37,938 bases of DNA from positions 1 to 37,938 of the forward strand of contig JAFGPX010000125.1 in assembly GCA_016935975.1 (NCBI GenBank). The letters run 5' to 3'. Of this stretch, positions 30,125 through 37,914 are shown one piece after another. The stretch comes from Deltaproteobacteria bacterium. Its GTDB lineage: Bacteria; Myxococcota_A; Polyangia; Fen-1088. Every line of letters begins with the position of its first letter. Within the stretch, counting starts at the first letter, position 1. The notes beneath the pieces are model-generated. The model had not been told where the DNA came from. It ran no database searches and saw nothing but the letters and a program-made list of their open reading frames with translations. The position numbers were made by a program, and so were the translations under genes.

Positions 30125-30178
30125 GAGCTGAGGCGCTCGACCCATTCACGGGGCCGCCATCCCCGCCCGCCTCAGCTC
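30125..30178 (-). terminator. Nested 11-bp inverted repeat beyond the MscS gene
   Basis: GAGCTGAGGCG (30125-30135) and CGCCTCAGCTC (30168-30178) are exact reverse complements. Between them GGGG and CCCC (30150-30153, 30161-30164) form an inner stem. It lies 25 bp after the minus-strand MscS stop and before the beta-helix promoter, and is probably the end of the MscS transcript. No T-run is present. Confidence 0.5.
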
Positions 30179-30203
30179 CTCCGTTCCTTCCTGTGTTCCC
30201 CTG

Positions 30204-31652
30204 CTAGGCGCGGGCTGCTTCCTTGACCGCTTCCCGAAGCGGCCCCGGGCCCACATCCGCGCGCAGCTTGGGCAGGCACTGCGGATGCTGCTGCTGCAGG
30301 TAGGCGATGAGCTTCTCGCGGATGCGGCAGCGCAGATCCCACGACTTGGAGGAATCCGCGGACGTGGCCAGCACGCGGATCTGCATGGTGCGCTCGGACG
30401 CCTCGGTCACCTGCAGATTCCAGAAGCGCTTGTCCCACAGCGGATCCGTCTCGATGATCTCCTTGAGCGCCGCGCGCACTGGGTCGAGAGGCAGACTGTA
30501 GTCGACCCAGACGAAGACCGAGCCGAGCAACTCGGCCGAGCTGCGCGTCCAGTTCTGGAACGGCCTCTCGATGAAGTGGCCGAGCGGCACGACCAGCCGG
30601 CGGTCGTCCCAGATGTGCACCACGACGTAGGTCAAGGTGATCTCCTCGATGCGGCCCCACTCGCCCTCGACGATGACCACGTCGTCGAGACGGATCGGCT
30701 GGGTCATGGCCAACTGGAAACCGGCGAAGAGATTGGCGATGGTCTTCTGCGCCGCGAAACCGAAGATGATGCCGACCACGCCGGCGGAGGCCAGGATGCT
30801 CGTGCCGAAGCGCTGCACTTCCTTGAACAGCATCAAAATCGAGGCCAGCGCGAAGAGCGTGATGACGAAGTACAGGGTTTTGCTGATGACGTGCACCTGG
30901 GTGTAGGCCTTGCGCGCGCGCAGGTTGTCCGCGGCGTTGATGTCGTATCCGGCCAGCACGGCCTTTTCGCCCATGCGCACGACCTGGGACAGGATCAGCG
31001 CCACGGCCACGATGAGGAGAATGCTGCTGCCCTTGCCCAGGATGTCCGTGTACTTCTCCGGCAGGTCGAGTAGCGGCAGGGCGAAGATGATGCCCAGCAC
31101 GGGCACGATGATGCGCAGGCTCTTGCCCAGAAGCGGAACCACGAGGTCGTCGATCTTGCTGGAGGTCTTCCCCGACAGCGTCTTGAGCCAGGCTTCGAGC
31201 ACGTGGGTGAAACGGAAGAAGAGCCACAGGAAGGCGGCGAAGACGGCGACGTCGAGCAGCTTGGCGACCATCCCGGCGACGACGTGCCCATCGTCACCCT
31301 GGCCCGGTTTCGGCAGAAGCGGAGTGCCGGCTAGGTACAGGCCGAAGATCCAGAGGAGCAAGTAGATCGGCTTGCGCACGACCTGGAACGACTGCCGGCG
31401 CAGATCCTCGGCGGCGGGTTGCTCGACGGCTCGGCGCGTCTGCCGGCGCAGGACCACGGCGAGCAACGCGTTGAGAAGCAACGTCAAGACCACGAAGAAG
31501 GCGACGACCCCTAGGTCGGCCCAGGTGACGGAGCCCAAGGCCTCCGCGCGCATGCCCGGTCCACCGAGGCCTTCGAGCCAACCGCGCAGCACGTTCACGA
31601 TCCCGTAGGCGTAGGTATCCATGAGGGCTTTGCCAGCTTGGTCGGAAGTCAT
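30204..31652 (-). CDS. MscS-family mechanosensitive ion channel
   Basis: 482 residues from ATG 31652. About five to six membrane helices are seen (for example VVAFFVVLTLLLNALLAVVL and RIIVPVLGIIFALPLL). The pore-lining TM3 and beta domain carry LASAGVVGIIFGFAAQKTIANLFAGFQLAMTQPIRLDDVV and GRIEEITLTYVVVHIWDDRRLVVPLGHFI, then a C-terminal alpha/beta domain. These are diagnostic of MscS channels, which release solutes under hypo-osmotic shock. No SD is clear; the next in-frame ATG 31622 (MDTYAYG) is an alternative, while the ORF-track start 26 codons upstream looks non-coding. It is divergent from the rubrerythrin-like gene. Confidence 0.92.
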   Translation of the reverse strand: MTSDQAGKALMDTYAYGIVNVLRGWLEGLGGPGMRAEALGSVTWADLGVVAFFVVLTLLLNALLAVVLRRQTRRAVEQPAAEDLRRQSFQVVRKPIYLLLWIFGLYLAGTPLLPKPGQGDDGHVVAGMVAKLLDVAVFAAFLWLFFRFTHVLEAWLKTLSGKTSSKIDDLVVPLLGKSLRIIVPVLGIIFALPLLDLPEKYTDILGKGSSILLIVAVALILSQVVRMGEKAVLAGYDINAADNLRARKAYTQVHVISKTLYFVITLFALASILMLFKEVQRFGTSILASAGVVGIIFGFAAQKTIANLFAGFQLAMTQPIRLDDVVIVEGEWGRIEEITLTYVVVHIWDDRRLVVPLGHFIERPFQNWTRSSAELLGSVFVWVDYSLPLDPVRAALKEIIETDPLWDKRFWNLQVTEASERTMQIRVLATSADSSKSWDLRCRIREKLIAYLQQQHPQCLPKLRADVGPGPLREAVKEAARA

Positions 31653-31802
31653 GGACAAAGGAATGATCCATGCCGTGATTTTTGCAAGGGCGAAGCGCTC
31701 GATCTGCAGATCGCGGCGCCACGCTCGCAAGCGCAGCTACGACTTCATCGCGGCGCCGCGACGACCGGCGCCTGGGCCTTCTGCCGGCGCTTCCCGCCGT
31801 AG

Positions 31803-31808
31803 TAGGAT
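31803..31808 (+). promoter_or_regulatory. -10 box of the rubrerythrin-like gene
   Basis: TAGGAT ends six nt before ATG 31815 without an SD between them, another leaderless-type arrangement. Confidence 0.45.
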
Positions 31809-31814
31809 AGTCCC

Positions 31815-32258
31815 ATGTCCATCACCCTGGCCCAGGCCATCAAGAACGCCATTGCCGCCGAGCAGGCGGCCGAGAAGTTCTATCTTCGCCTGGCCGAGGG
31901 CTGCGCGGCCGAGAAGGGACGCAAGATATTCAAGGACATCGCGGCACAAGAGCGCAACCACGCCGCCACGCTGGAAGCGCTGGCCGCCAAGCTGGTCGCC
32001 GGCCAGCTACCCGAACGCGCCGACGATCTGGTCGACGGCATCGAGACCGCTCCGGCCGGCGCCGCGTCCGAGAACCTGAAACTGATCGAGGCCCTGGAGA
32101 TTGCCATCGACGCCGAGAACAGCGCCATCCTCTACTACGACGCCCTGGCCTCCACCTCGACCGGCGAGGCGTCTGCCTTCTTCGAGCGCATGGGCGAGGA
32201 AGAAGAAGGCCACGCCGCCGCGATCCGCGCCATGCTGGCCGAGGCCGGCGCCGGGTAG
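31815..32258 (+). CDS. Rubrerythrin-like ferritin-superfamily diiron protein
   Basis: 147 residues, almost wholly helical. Four helices carry the diiron ligands in the usual order: AAEQAAEKFY (about residue 15-22), QERNHA (about 45-50), DAENSAILYY (about 98-107) and GEEEEGHAA (about 129-137). There is no rubredoxin-type Cys4 domain, so electron transfer must use another partner. Likely functions are peroxide detoxification or iron handling in the cytoplasm. It stands alone, preceded by a leaderless-type -10. Confidence 0.88.
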   Translation: MSITLAQAIKNAIAAEQAAEKFYLRLAEGCAAEKGRKIFKDIAAQERNHAATLEALAAKLVAGQLPERADDLVDGIETAPAGAASENLKLIEALEIAIDAENSAILYYDALASTSTGEASAFFERMGEEEEGHAAAIRAMLAEAGAG

Positions 32259-32425
32259 CCGGGACTGCGGGCTGCCTGTTCCTAGGGCGGGTCCGGGCCT
32301 GCGCTCAAGCCACGTGCGCTCGGCGTCTTGTCGATCCCTTGCTGCAATCGGCGGTCGGCAGGCGGTGTCTTCCTCATGCCCAATCCACACGGAATGCTTG
32401 TCCCAGTGCTGGGAGCGGAAGACCC

Positions 32426-33631
32426 ATGATGCAGTCGCGATCTACGAGCCGCGTTGTCCTTTCCATGACCCTTGTCATCGGGGTGTCGGCCTGTTTGTCC
32501 GGGGCTTCCACCGAAAACGACGGCGCGGGCGGCACCAGGGCCTCGGGCGGGACCGCGAGCACGGGCGGCACCACTTCCTCGGGCGGGATCGCGAGCGCGG
32601 GTGGCACCGGGGCCTCGGGCGGGACCACGAGCACGGGCGGCACCACCGGCGCGGGCGGCACCAGGGCCTCGGGTGGGACCACGAGCACGGGCGGCACCAC
32701 CAGCTCAGGCGGCACCAGCGCCTCGGGCGGGAGCACAAGCGCGGGTGGCAGCGCCAGCTCGGGGGGCACCACCGGCGCGGGCGGCACCACCGGCAGCGGA
32801 GGCGCCCCTGCCACCGGAGGAGCGACGGGCAGAGCGGGTTCTTCGGGCAGAGTGACCTCGACAGGCAGGGGAGGCGCGATCGGCGTAGGTGGAGCACAGG
32901 GAACCGGCGGAACCCCAGGGACGGGCGGAACTCCAGGGACGGGCGGCTCGACGGTCACTGGGCTGGCGAAGTTCAGCTTCTTCGTCACCAGCATCGAGGC
33001 GATGCGCCGGCTTTCCAACAACCAAAATGGATTCGGCGGCGACCTGCGCTACGGAGAAGCGGACGGTCTGGCGGGCGCCGACAAGATCTGCACCGAGATT
33101 GCCGAGTCGAGCATGGCAGGCTCGTCCGCCAAGGTATGGCGCGCTTTTCTCAGCACCACGGCACCGGTAAACGCCGCTGACCGCGTCGGCAACGGTCCTT
33201 GGTACGACCGCATCGGGCGTCTCGTGGCCGACTCGAAAGCGAACCTGATCCAAACGCGTCCCAAGGCCGACGCGGCCATCGCCAATGATCTCCCCAACGA
33301 GAACGGCACTCCGAATCATCAGAACGTGGACAACCACGACGTACTGACCGGCTCCACGACCGCCGGGCAGATCGGCAACGCCACCACGACGAGCACCTGC
33401 AACGATTGGACCAGCACGTCCGTGTCCGGTGCCAAGCCGATCATCGGGCATTCGTGGCCGCGCAGCGGGGGCGGGGGCGGTGGCGACAGTGCCGCGCACT
33501 GGATCAACGCACACACGGCCGCGGGGTGCGCAGCCAGCGTGAACTTGAGCACCTCGATGGGCGGCGGCAGTGGCGGCGTGGGCGACGGCGGCGGGTACGG
33601 GGCCATCTACTGTTTCGCGCTATCGCCGTAG
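32426..33631 (+). CDS. GG-repeat lipoprotein with a DUF1554-like C-terminal domain
   Basis: 401 residues from ATG 32426 (a second ATG follows at once; GGGAG about 10 nt upstream). The signal ends VIGVSAC, a good lipobox (Cys 23). Residues 35-137 are 17 near-regular hexapeptides of the GGTxxS/T/A type, followed by a looser GG region to about 175. The C-terminal domain has GDLRYGEADGLAGADKIC, KVWRAFLSTT and CNDWTST, ending IYCFALSP. It resembles the lectin-like DUF1554 domain of bacterial surface lipoproteins; Cys pairs probably form disulfides. It likely extends from the outer membrane. The ORF-track start 29 codons upstream is unsupported. Confidence 0.85.
   Translation: MMQSRSTSRVVLSMTLVIGVSACLSGASTENDGAGGTRASGGTASTGGTTSSGGIASAGGTGASGGTTSTGGTTGAGGTRASGGTTSTGGTTSSGGTSASGGSTSAGGSASSGGTTGAGGTTGSGGAPATGGATGRAGSSGRVTSTGRGGAIGVGGAQGTGGTPGTGGTPGTGGSTVTGLAKFSFFVTSIEAMRRLSNNQNGFGGDLRYGEADGLAGADKICTEIAESSMAGSSAKVWRAFLSTTAPVNAADRVGNGPWYDRIGRLVADSKANLIQTRPKADAAIANDLPNENGTPNHQNVDNHDVLTGSTTAGQIGNATTTSTCNDWTSTSVSGAKPIIGHSWPRSGGGGGGDSAAHWINAHTAAGCAASVNLSTSMGGGSGGVGDGGGYGAIYCFALSP
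32528..32835 (+). repeat. 18-bp-period repeat encoding GGTxxS hexapeptides
   Basis: About 17 tandem units of 18 bp, with core GGCGGGACC or GGCGGCACC and variable second halves, translate to GGTRAS, GGTAST, GGTTSS and similar. The repeats are imperfect in DNA but nearly regular in protein. They form the linker after the lipobox. Confidence 0.9.
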
Positions 33632-33679
33632 CCTCGGCTCGCTTCGTTGCGCCGCCAAGGTGTGTGTGGGTCCGCCGGG

Positions 33680-33770
33680 TCACCCAGGAAGAACACGGAG
33701 CAACAGAGCAGCAGAGGCGCCTACGAATGTCGGCCTCCTTTTCCGGCTCCGTTTGTCCGTTTCTGCCTGT
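33680..33770. repeat. Degenerate CACGGAG/CAGAG intergenic repeat
   Basis: AACACGGAGCAACAGAGCAGCAGAGG (33694 region) is a short A/C-GAG tandem, and about 35 bp later CTCCTTTTCCGGCTCCGTTTG is a partial inverted partner. Similar ACGGAG-type elements are scattered in intergenic DNA of several bacterial phyla. No gene is seen in 33632-33800. Confidence 0.35.
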
Positions 33771-33800
33771 TCGTTCCGCCCCGACTGACCGGCACTGGGG

Positions 33801-35234
33801 CTACGACGAGCAGATCGAGATCCCCTGGTAGATCGTCGTGCTGGTCTCCCCGGCGCTGTACCAGGACTTGCCGTCCGCGGAGAAGGTGAGCCCCTCGCTC
33901 TGCGGCTCGCTGGCCGAAGGAAGCTCGACCGGGGCGGCGCCGAAGGTGGTCGCCCACGTGCTGCCGCGACACCACAACCAGATCGCGGTGTAGGTACGCA
34001 GGATGATGCTGTCACCGCTCGGAGAGATGTCGCCCGCCGACACCAACGCGCTCTGCGCTCCGGAGCTGCCGAGCGACAGCGTGGCCACGAGCTCGAGGAC
34101 CGTGGGGGTGTCGGTTGGCGTGGCGCCCGCGGCGCGGAACACTTGCGAAGCCCCGCTGGTTTCCTTGGTGACGATGAGGAGGTCCCCGCTGGCCGGGTCC
34201 ACAAGGAGGGTTTCGGCGTCGTGCGCCTTGTCGGGATAGGTGAAGCGGAGGCGCTGCCAAGCGCTCAAGGTCTGGGGTCCCACCGGCGCCGTCACCTCGA
34301 CCTCGGGCTCGGACACGCGATAGATCCGGATTTCGTCTCTGGCGTTCCCGCTGCCGGTTCTCGCAGCGTTGTCCCCGATGTCGCCCACGTACACGAAGGT
34401 GCCCGGGCTCGGCCCTGGCCCGACGGCGATGTCCTCCCAGTCCGTCGTGCCGGCGCCAGCGAGCGTGAAGGTGCCGAGCGATGCTCCGGCGACGCTCATG
34501 GCGTAGAAGACGGCGCCGGCGCCGGAATCTGCATGCGCGTAAAGGACACCGGGATGCGCCCGGCTGGCGACTATGCCGGAAAGCTCCGTGAGACCCGAGA
34601 CGGCGATCTGGCCCGCCTTGCTGGGCGCGCCGAATTGCCTGCAGCAGGTGGCGGCCGTGCCCGTCGCGCCGCCGTTGCCTGGAGCGCCGCCGGTCATGGT
34701 GGCAACGCCACCATCGCGGCCGGTCGTGCCACCGCCGGTCGCGGAGGCGCCGCCCAGGCCACCGCCGGTCCGGCCCCCCGTGGCCACACCGCCGGTCCCC
34801 GCGCCACCGGTTGCCAGGCCGCCTTGGCCGGAGCTGGCGGTGCCTCGTCCGCCCGTCGCGATACCGCCACCCTCGCCCGCCAGGCTCTGCCCGCCGGTTG
34901 CGTTGCTACCGCCGCTGGCTCTGCCCGCCTGCCCGCCGGCGCCGCCCCCTGCCGAGGCGGAGACGGTTGCTCCGCCAGAACCGGAAGCAATCTGGCCACC
35001 CCGGCCTCCTAGGTTGCTGCCCGTCGCGCCGCCGTTACCCGGCGCGCCGCCGGCGGTCGTCTGGCCACCAGACGATGTCGTGGAGGCTGCATCGTTCGTC
35101 TGGCCCCCCGCGCCAGAGGAGCCGCACGCGTCGAGCAGCATCAGGAACCAGGCCAGGCAAAGAGGAGCCATCGTCGCTCGCTGGCTTGGCGCCGAGCCCG
35201 AAGTGGTGTTGCAGCAGGATAGGCCAATCCTCAT
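33801..35234 (-). CDS. GG-repeat lipoprotein with a beta-propeller-like domain
   Basis: 477 residues. The lipobox LMLLDAC lies near residue 38 if ATG 35234 is used (AAGG nine nt upstream; Arg residues supply the n-region). The internal ATG 35171 would give a signal without basic residues, so the longer start is kept, with doubt. Residues 40-200 form a GG-rich linker in which GGAPGNGGATG occurs twice. The rest looks like a propeller: GLTELSGIVASRAHPGVLYAHAD, DWEDIAVGP, VYVGDIGDNAARTGS, AETLLVDPASGDLLIVTKE, SEGLTFSADGKSW. These motifs match a widespread uncharacterised secreted family (SdiA-regulated/TolB-like). Function unknown. Confidence 0.8.
   Translation of the reverse strand: MRIGLSCCNTTSGSAPSQRATMAPLCLAWFLMLLDACGSSGAGGQTNDAASTTSSGGQTTAGGAPGNGGATGSNLGGRGGQIASGSGGATVSASAGGGAGGQAGRASGGSNATGGQSLAGEGGGIATGGRGTASSGQGGLATGGAGTGGVATGGRTGGGLGGASATGGGTTGRDGGVATMTGGAPGNGGATGTAATCCRQFGAPSKAGQIAVSGLTELSGIVASRAHPGVLYAHADSGAGAVFYAMSVAGASLGTFTLAGAGTTDWEDIAVGPGPSPGTFVYVGDIGDNAARTGSGNARDEIRIYRVSEPEVEVTAPVGPQTLSAWQRLRFTYPDKAHDAETLLVDPASGDLLIVTKETSGASQVFRAAGATPTDTPTVLELVATLSLGSSGAQSALVSAGDISPSGDSIILRTYTAIWLWCRGSTWATTFGAAPVELPSASEPQSEGLTFSADGKSWYSAGETSTTIYQGISICSS
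34660..35110 (-). repeat. GG-rich linker with duplicated GGAPGNGGATG segment
   Basis: Low-complexity DNA encodes Gly-Gly-Ala/Thr/Gln units. The stretch encoding GGAPGNGGATG occurs at both ends (near 34664 and 35017), suggesting an internal duplication. Confidence 0.75.
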
Positions 35235-35378
35235 GGCGTGCCTTGTGTGACACCGGCCAGGGCTCTCCGATTGCGGGCAGCCGCGCGGAGAAGACGGAAG
35301 GATGGTGTTTCTTGCTCTGTCACCAAGACGTCACGTCCATGTCGATTTCATGCCACGGCGACTCGGCATCCTAGAGGC

Positions 35379-35654
35379 ATGAAGAAGACGAAGATTTGGA
35401 GCAGGGAAAGAACCCGGGGGCTGCTCGGCGGGCCCGAGGGTTGCAGCGTCAAGGGATGTGCAGCACGTCCCACCCTCGTCATGACTGGCGACGAATCGGG
35501 CACGACCCGCATGTGCCTGCGCCACGCGGAGGCCTGGAGCGAGTCCAGCCTGTGCAAGGACGTCGCCCAGCACAACAGCGGCGCGAGCCACCTCGCTCTC
35601 TCGACCTGGCTCGACATCGCCCAGGCCGGGGGCTTGGCCGCGGATCTGGCGTAG
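35379..35654 (+). CDS. Small Cys/His-rich putative zinc-binding protein
   Basis: 91 residues from ATG 35379. The N-terminus is basic (MKKTKIWSRERTRG), then GCSVKGCAARPTLVMTG, RMCLRHAEAW and LCKDVAQHN. A C-x4-C pair followed by C-x2-H is the layout of a small treble-clef or zinc ribbon. There is no signal or membrane segment. The ORF-track extension to 35238 is rejected as unsupported. It converges with the metallophosphatase gene, 2 bp apart. No family recognised; a nucleic-acid-binding role is only a guess. Confidence 0.55.
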   Translation: MKKTKIWSRERTRGLLGGPEGCSVKGCAARPTLVMTGDESGTTRMCLRHAEAWSESSLCKDVAQHNSGASHLALSTWLDIAQAGGLAADLA

Positions 35655-35656
35655 CC

Positions 35657-36700
35657 TCATGGGCCCAGGATGAAGTCGTTGTCCTGGTCGGTTCGGTACC
35701 GATCGAGAAACGGCGAGTAGGTCTGCACGACGACCCTGCCGTCCGGCTCGAAGGTCAGAAGTCGCAGATAGCCGTAGCCGCCGTACGCTTCGTGCTGGTA
35801 GTCGGCCAGCAGCTGATGCACGGGCGGCGCCCCTGGCCGCTCGCTGGTGAGCCGGGCCTGGGCGTGCATGTGCCCACACAGCACGAACCGGATCTGCGGT
35901 CTTCCGGCGATGAGCTTCTGCCACATCTCCTCGGCGTCGTTCACGCCGCCGAGGCGGCCGTCGATGTCGTAGTCGTGCGGGTTCGAGTATTGGTCGGTGC
36001 GGTTGGCGGCGTCGAAGCGCGTGCCGTCCACGAAGAGGTACGCGTGCGTGACGAGGATGGCATGGGCGGCCGGGTTCGCCGCGAGAACCTCCGCGACCCA
36101 GCTCAGGACGTTGTCTCTCGGTCCGAACTCCAACGCGAAGATGAGCCAGGTCTGGCCATTGCCCCAGAACTTGTACGCCGCGTTGACCGCCGAATCCGGG
36201 TCGAGCATGGCCACGAATCCGAGCTGGTTTGCCACCCGGCTCGGCGGGAACCGGGCATCGAATCCCGAGGTGTCGCGGCTCTCCACGCCGCCGCCGCCCG
36301 GGTAGTCGTGATTGCCCAAGGCCAGCGCGTAGGGCACCCGCTCGTCGAGCAGCCGAAAGCCGTGGTCCACGGTCCGCCATTCCTCCTCGGTCGCATCGTT
36401 CGTGATGTCTCCCTCGTGCACGACGTATTTGATGTTGAGGGCGGCGGCTTTGTCCCTGATCCAGTACGCCTGCGCGTAGAACATCTCCGGGTAGGGGAGC
36501 ACGATGCCTTGGGTGTCGGGCAAGGCGACCAGCGTGAAGCGCTCTCCCGGCGGCGTCTCGCCGTCCCGGCCCGCATCGGCGCGCGGGAAGTGCGGGTGGA
36601 ACTCCCCGCAGCCGGCGGCAGAGAGAACGCCGAGCAGGAGTCGTAGCCCGATCGACCGCCGTAGGCGCCAGGTCATGAACGCATCATGTTCGCTGGACAT
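35657..36700 (-). CDS. Lipoprotein calcineurin-type metallophosphatase
   Basis: 347 residues from ATG 36700 (ATG 36676, eight codons on, is an alternative). The signal ends LSAAGC, a lipobox. Metal-binding motifs of calcineurin-like phosphoesterases occur in order: LPDTQG (D-x-Q in place of D-x-H, common in this subgroup), HEGDITND, LGNHDYPG, ILVTHAY and LCGHMHAQ. It should hydrolyse phosphomonoesters or diesters at the periplasmic or cell-surface side. The start is 8 bp after the upstream AsmA-like gene, so the two are probably an operon. The ORF-track start at 37327 lies inside that gene. Confidence 0.88.
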   Translation of the reverse strand: MSSEHDAFMTWRLRRSIGLRLLLGVLSAAGCGEFHPHFPRADAGRDGETPPGERFTLVALPDTQGIVLPYPEMFYAQAYWIRDKAAALNIKYVVHEGDITNDATEEEWRTVDHGFRLLDERVPYALALGNHDYPGGGGVESRDTSGFDARFPPSRVANQLGFVAMLDPDSAVNAAYKFWGNGQTWLIFALEFGPRDNVLSWVAEVLAANPAAHAILVTHAYLFVDGTRFDAANRTDQYSNPHDYDIDGRLGGVNDAEEMWQKLIAGRPQIRFVLCGHMHAQARLTSERPGAPPVHQLLADYQHEAYGGYGYLRLLTFEPDGRVVVQTYSPFLDRYRTDQDNDFILGP

Positions 36701-36708
36701 CGTTTTTT

Positions 36709-37914
36709 CTACTCGGCCCAAGGCGCAAGGCCGCACGCCGGCCGGTAGGTCCATTCTGGCCGATAGCCGGCGCCGGCGCCCGCCCGCACCTGCACCGCGA
36801 GCCGGGCGGGCAGCGGTGGTTTGACCGCCGACGTGCGAGACCGGTTGGGCTGGGCCGCGAGAAACCGTTGCACCTGGTCGCGCTCGGGTGACGGCGGCAG
36901 GAGAGCGCCGAGCTCGCGGCACACCCGCTCGCCTTGTGCGGTCAGGGCCAGGGCAGGCCGGCGGTCGAGATCGACGTGTCCTTGGCCCACAAGCGAGAAC
37001 ACCGGCATGGTGATCGCCACGCGCGGCAGCTCCCAACGCGAGCCGTACGCGGCCGGCACGAGGTTCGACAAGAGCGAAAAAGAGCGGCCGAGCACCGCCT
37101 TCGAGCCGGCCGGAGCTCCAAGCGGCCAACCGTCGAAGACGAACTGCACGCGGCCGCGGGGCGGCTCGGCCGGATCGTCCGGCACGTCGAGCGAGATTCC
37201 GCCCGCCACCTGGGCGCCAGCGAACGCCTCGCCCAAGTCCCAGCCGAAGCGACCGAGCAGCGGTCGCACCGGCTGATGGAGCACATTGAGCAGCCAGCGC
37301 GCCGCGCCGCCGGCCGGCGGAAAGCACGAGAGCTGCAGCCGCGCCGACGCGACCTCGCCGCCCCAGCCAATCACGAACATGTCCTTGCGCGGCTCGATGA
37401 AAAGACGCACGTCCGGCCAGTCAAGCCCGCCCGCGTGCGCCCGTTCCGCCTCGACCAGCAGGGACGGCCCGGCGGCCTCCACCGTGACACCGTCGAAGGC
37501 GATCCTGCCGAGCACGCGGTGCTCGTAGATGACGGCGAGGTCGGTCACCGCAACCTCGGCGAGCTCGACCCGCAAGGCTCGCGTGATCGCCGCCAGCAGT
37601 GGCACGGGCTCCCCGCGCAGGCGAACGTGCGCTTGGGAGACCGTCACCTGCGGCGAAACGAACGGCCAGTGGTCGAAGCGCAGCATGCCCATCTCGACCG
37701 TGACGCCCGGAGCGTCCCGTAGCGACAGCTTCGCGCTGCGCCAGCTCGACGAGAACCAGCCCTCTTCCTTCTTCCCACTCTCGAGCAATAGGCCGTGCCT
37801 AGCCGCGGCGGCGATCAGCCGCGTGGGAGAACCACGATGCGGCCCGAAGACAAACCACAGCGTCCCGGCCGTTCCCAGCATGAACAGCAAAGTGATCGGC
37901 ATCACCCGAGCCAA
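36709..37914 (-). CDS. AsmA/GspN-like membrane-anchored protein, 5' end possibly outside the window
   Basis: 401 residues in the ORF track, starting at TTG 37914, but the frame stays open to the window edge (W-R-A-D-A-R-T-R precedes), so the true start may be beyond 37938. One N-terminal membrane helix (VMPITLLFMLGTAGTLWFVFG) is followed by a long beta-rich periplasmic part with SAKLSLRDAPGVTVEMG, VRLFIEP and ARLQLSCFP. This is typical of AsmA-like or type II secretion GspN-like proteins that face the envelope. No motif settles the family. It is the first gene of a pair with the metallophosphatase. Confidence 0.6.
   Translation of the reverse strand: MARVMPITLLFMLGTAGTLWFVFGPHRGSPTRLIAAAARHGLLLESGKKEEGWFSSSWRSAKLSLRDAPGVTVEMGMLRFDHWPFVSPQVTVSQAHVRLRGEPVPLLAAITRALRVELAEVAVTDLAVIYEHRVLGRIAFDGVTVEAAGPSLLVEAERAHAGGLDWPDVRLFIEPRKDMFVIGWGGEVASARLQLSCFPPAGGAARWLLNVLHQPVRPLLGRFGWDLGEAFAGAQVAGGISLDVPDDPAEPPRGRVQFVFDGWPLGAPAGSKAVLGRSFSLLSNLVPAAYGSRWELPRVAITMPVFSLVGQGHVDLDRRPALALTAQGERVCRELGALLPPSPERDQVQRFLAAQPNRSRTSAVKPPLPARLAVQVRAGAGAGYRPEWTYRPACGLAPWAE

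Noticed and set aside
28448-30145. 565-residue minus-strand ORF overlapping the beta-helix gene
   Set aside because: It is an alternative frame rich in Arg/His; the beta-helix frame has a signal peptide and repeated strand motifs.
32374-33021. Minus-strand Pro-Pro-Val repeat protein
   Set aside because: It is the complement of the GG-repeat linker; the plus-strand frame has the lipobox, a start with SD and a folded domain.
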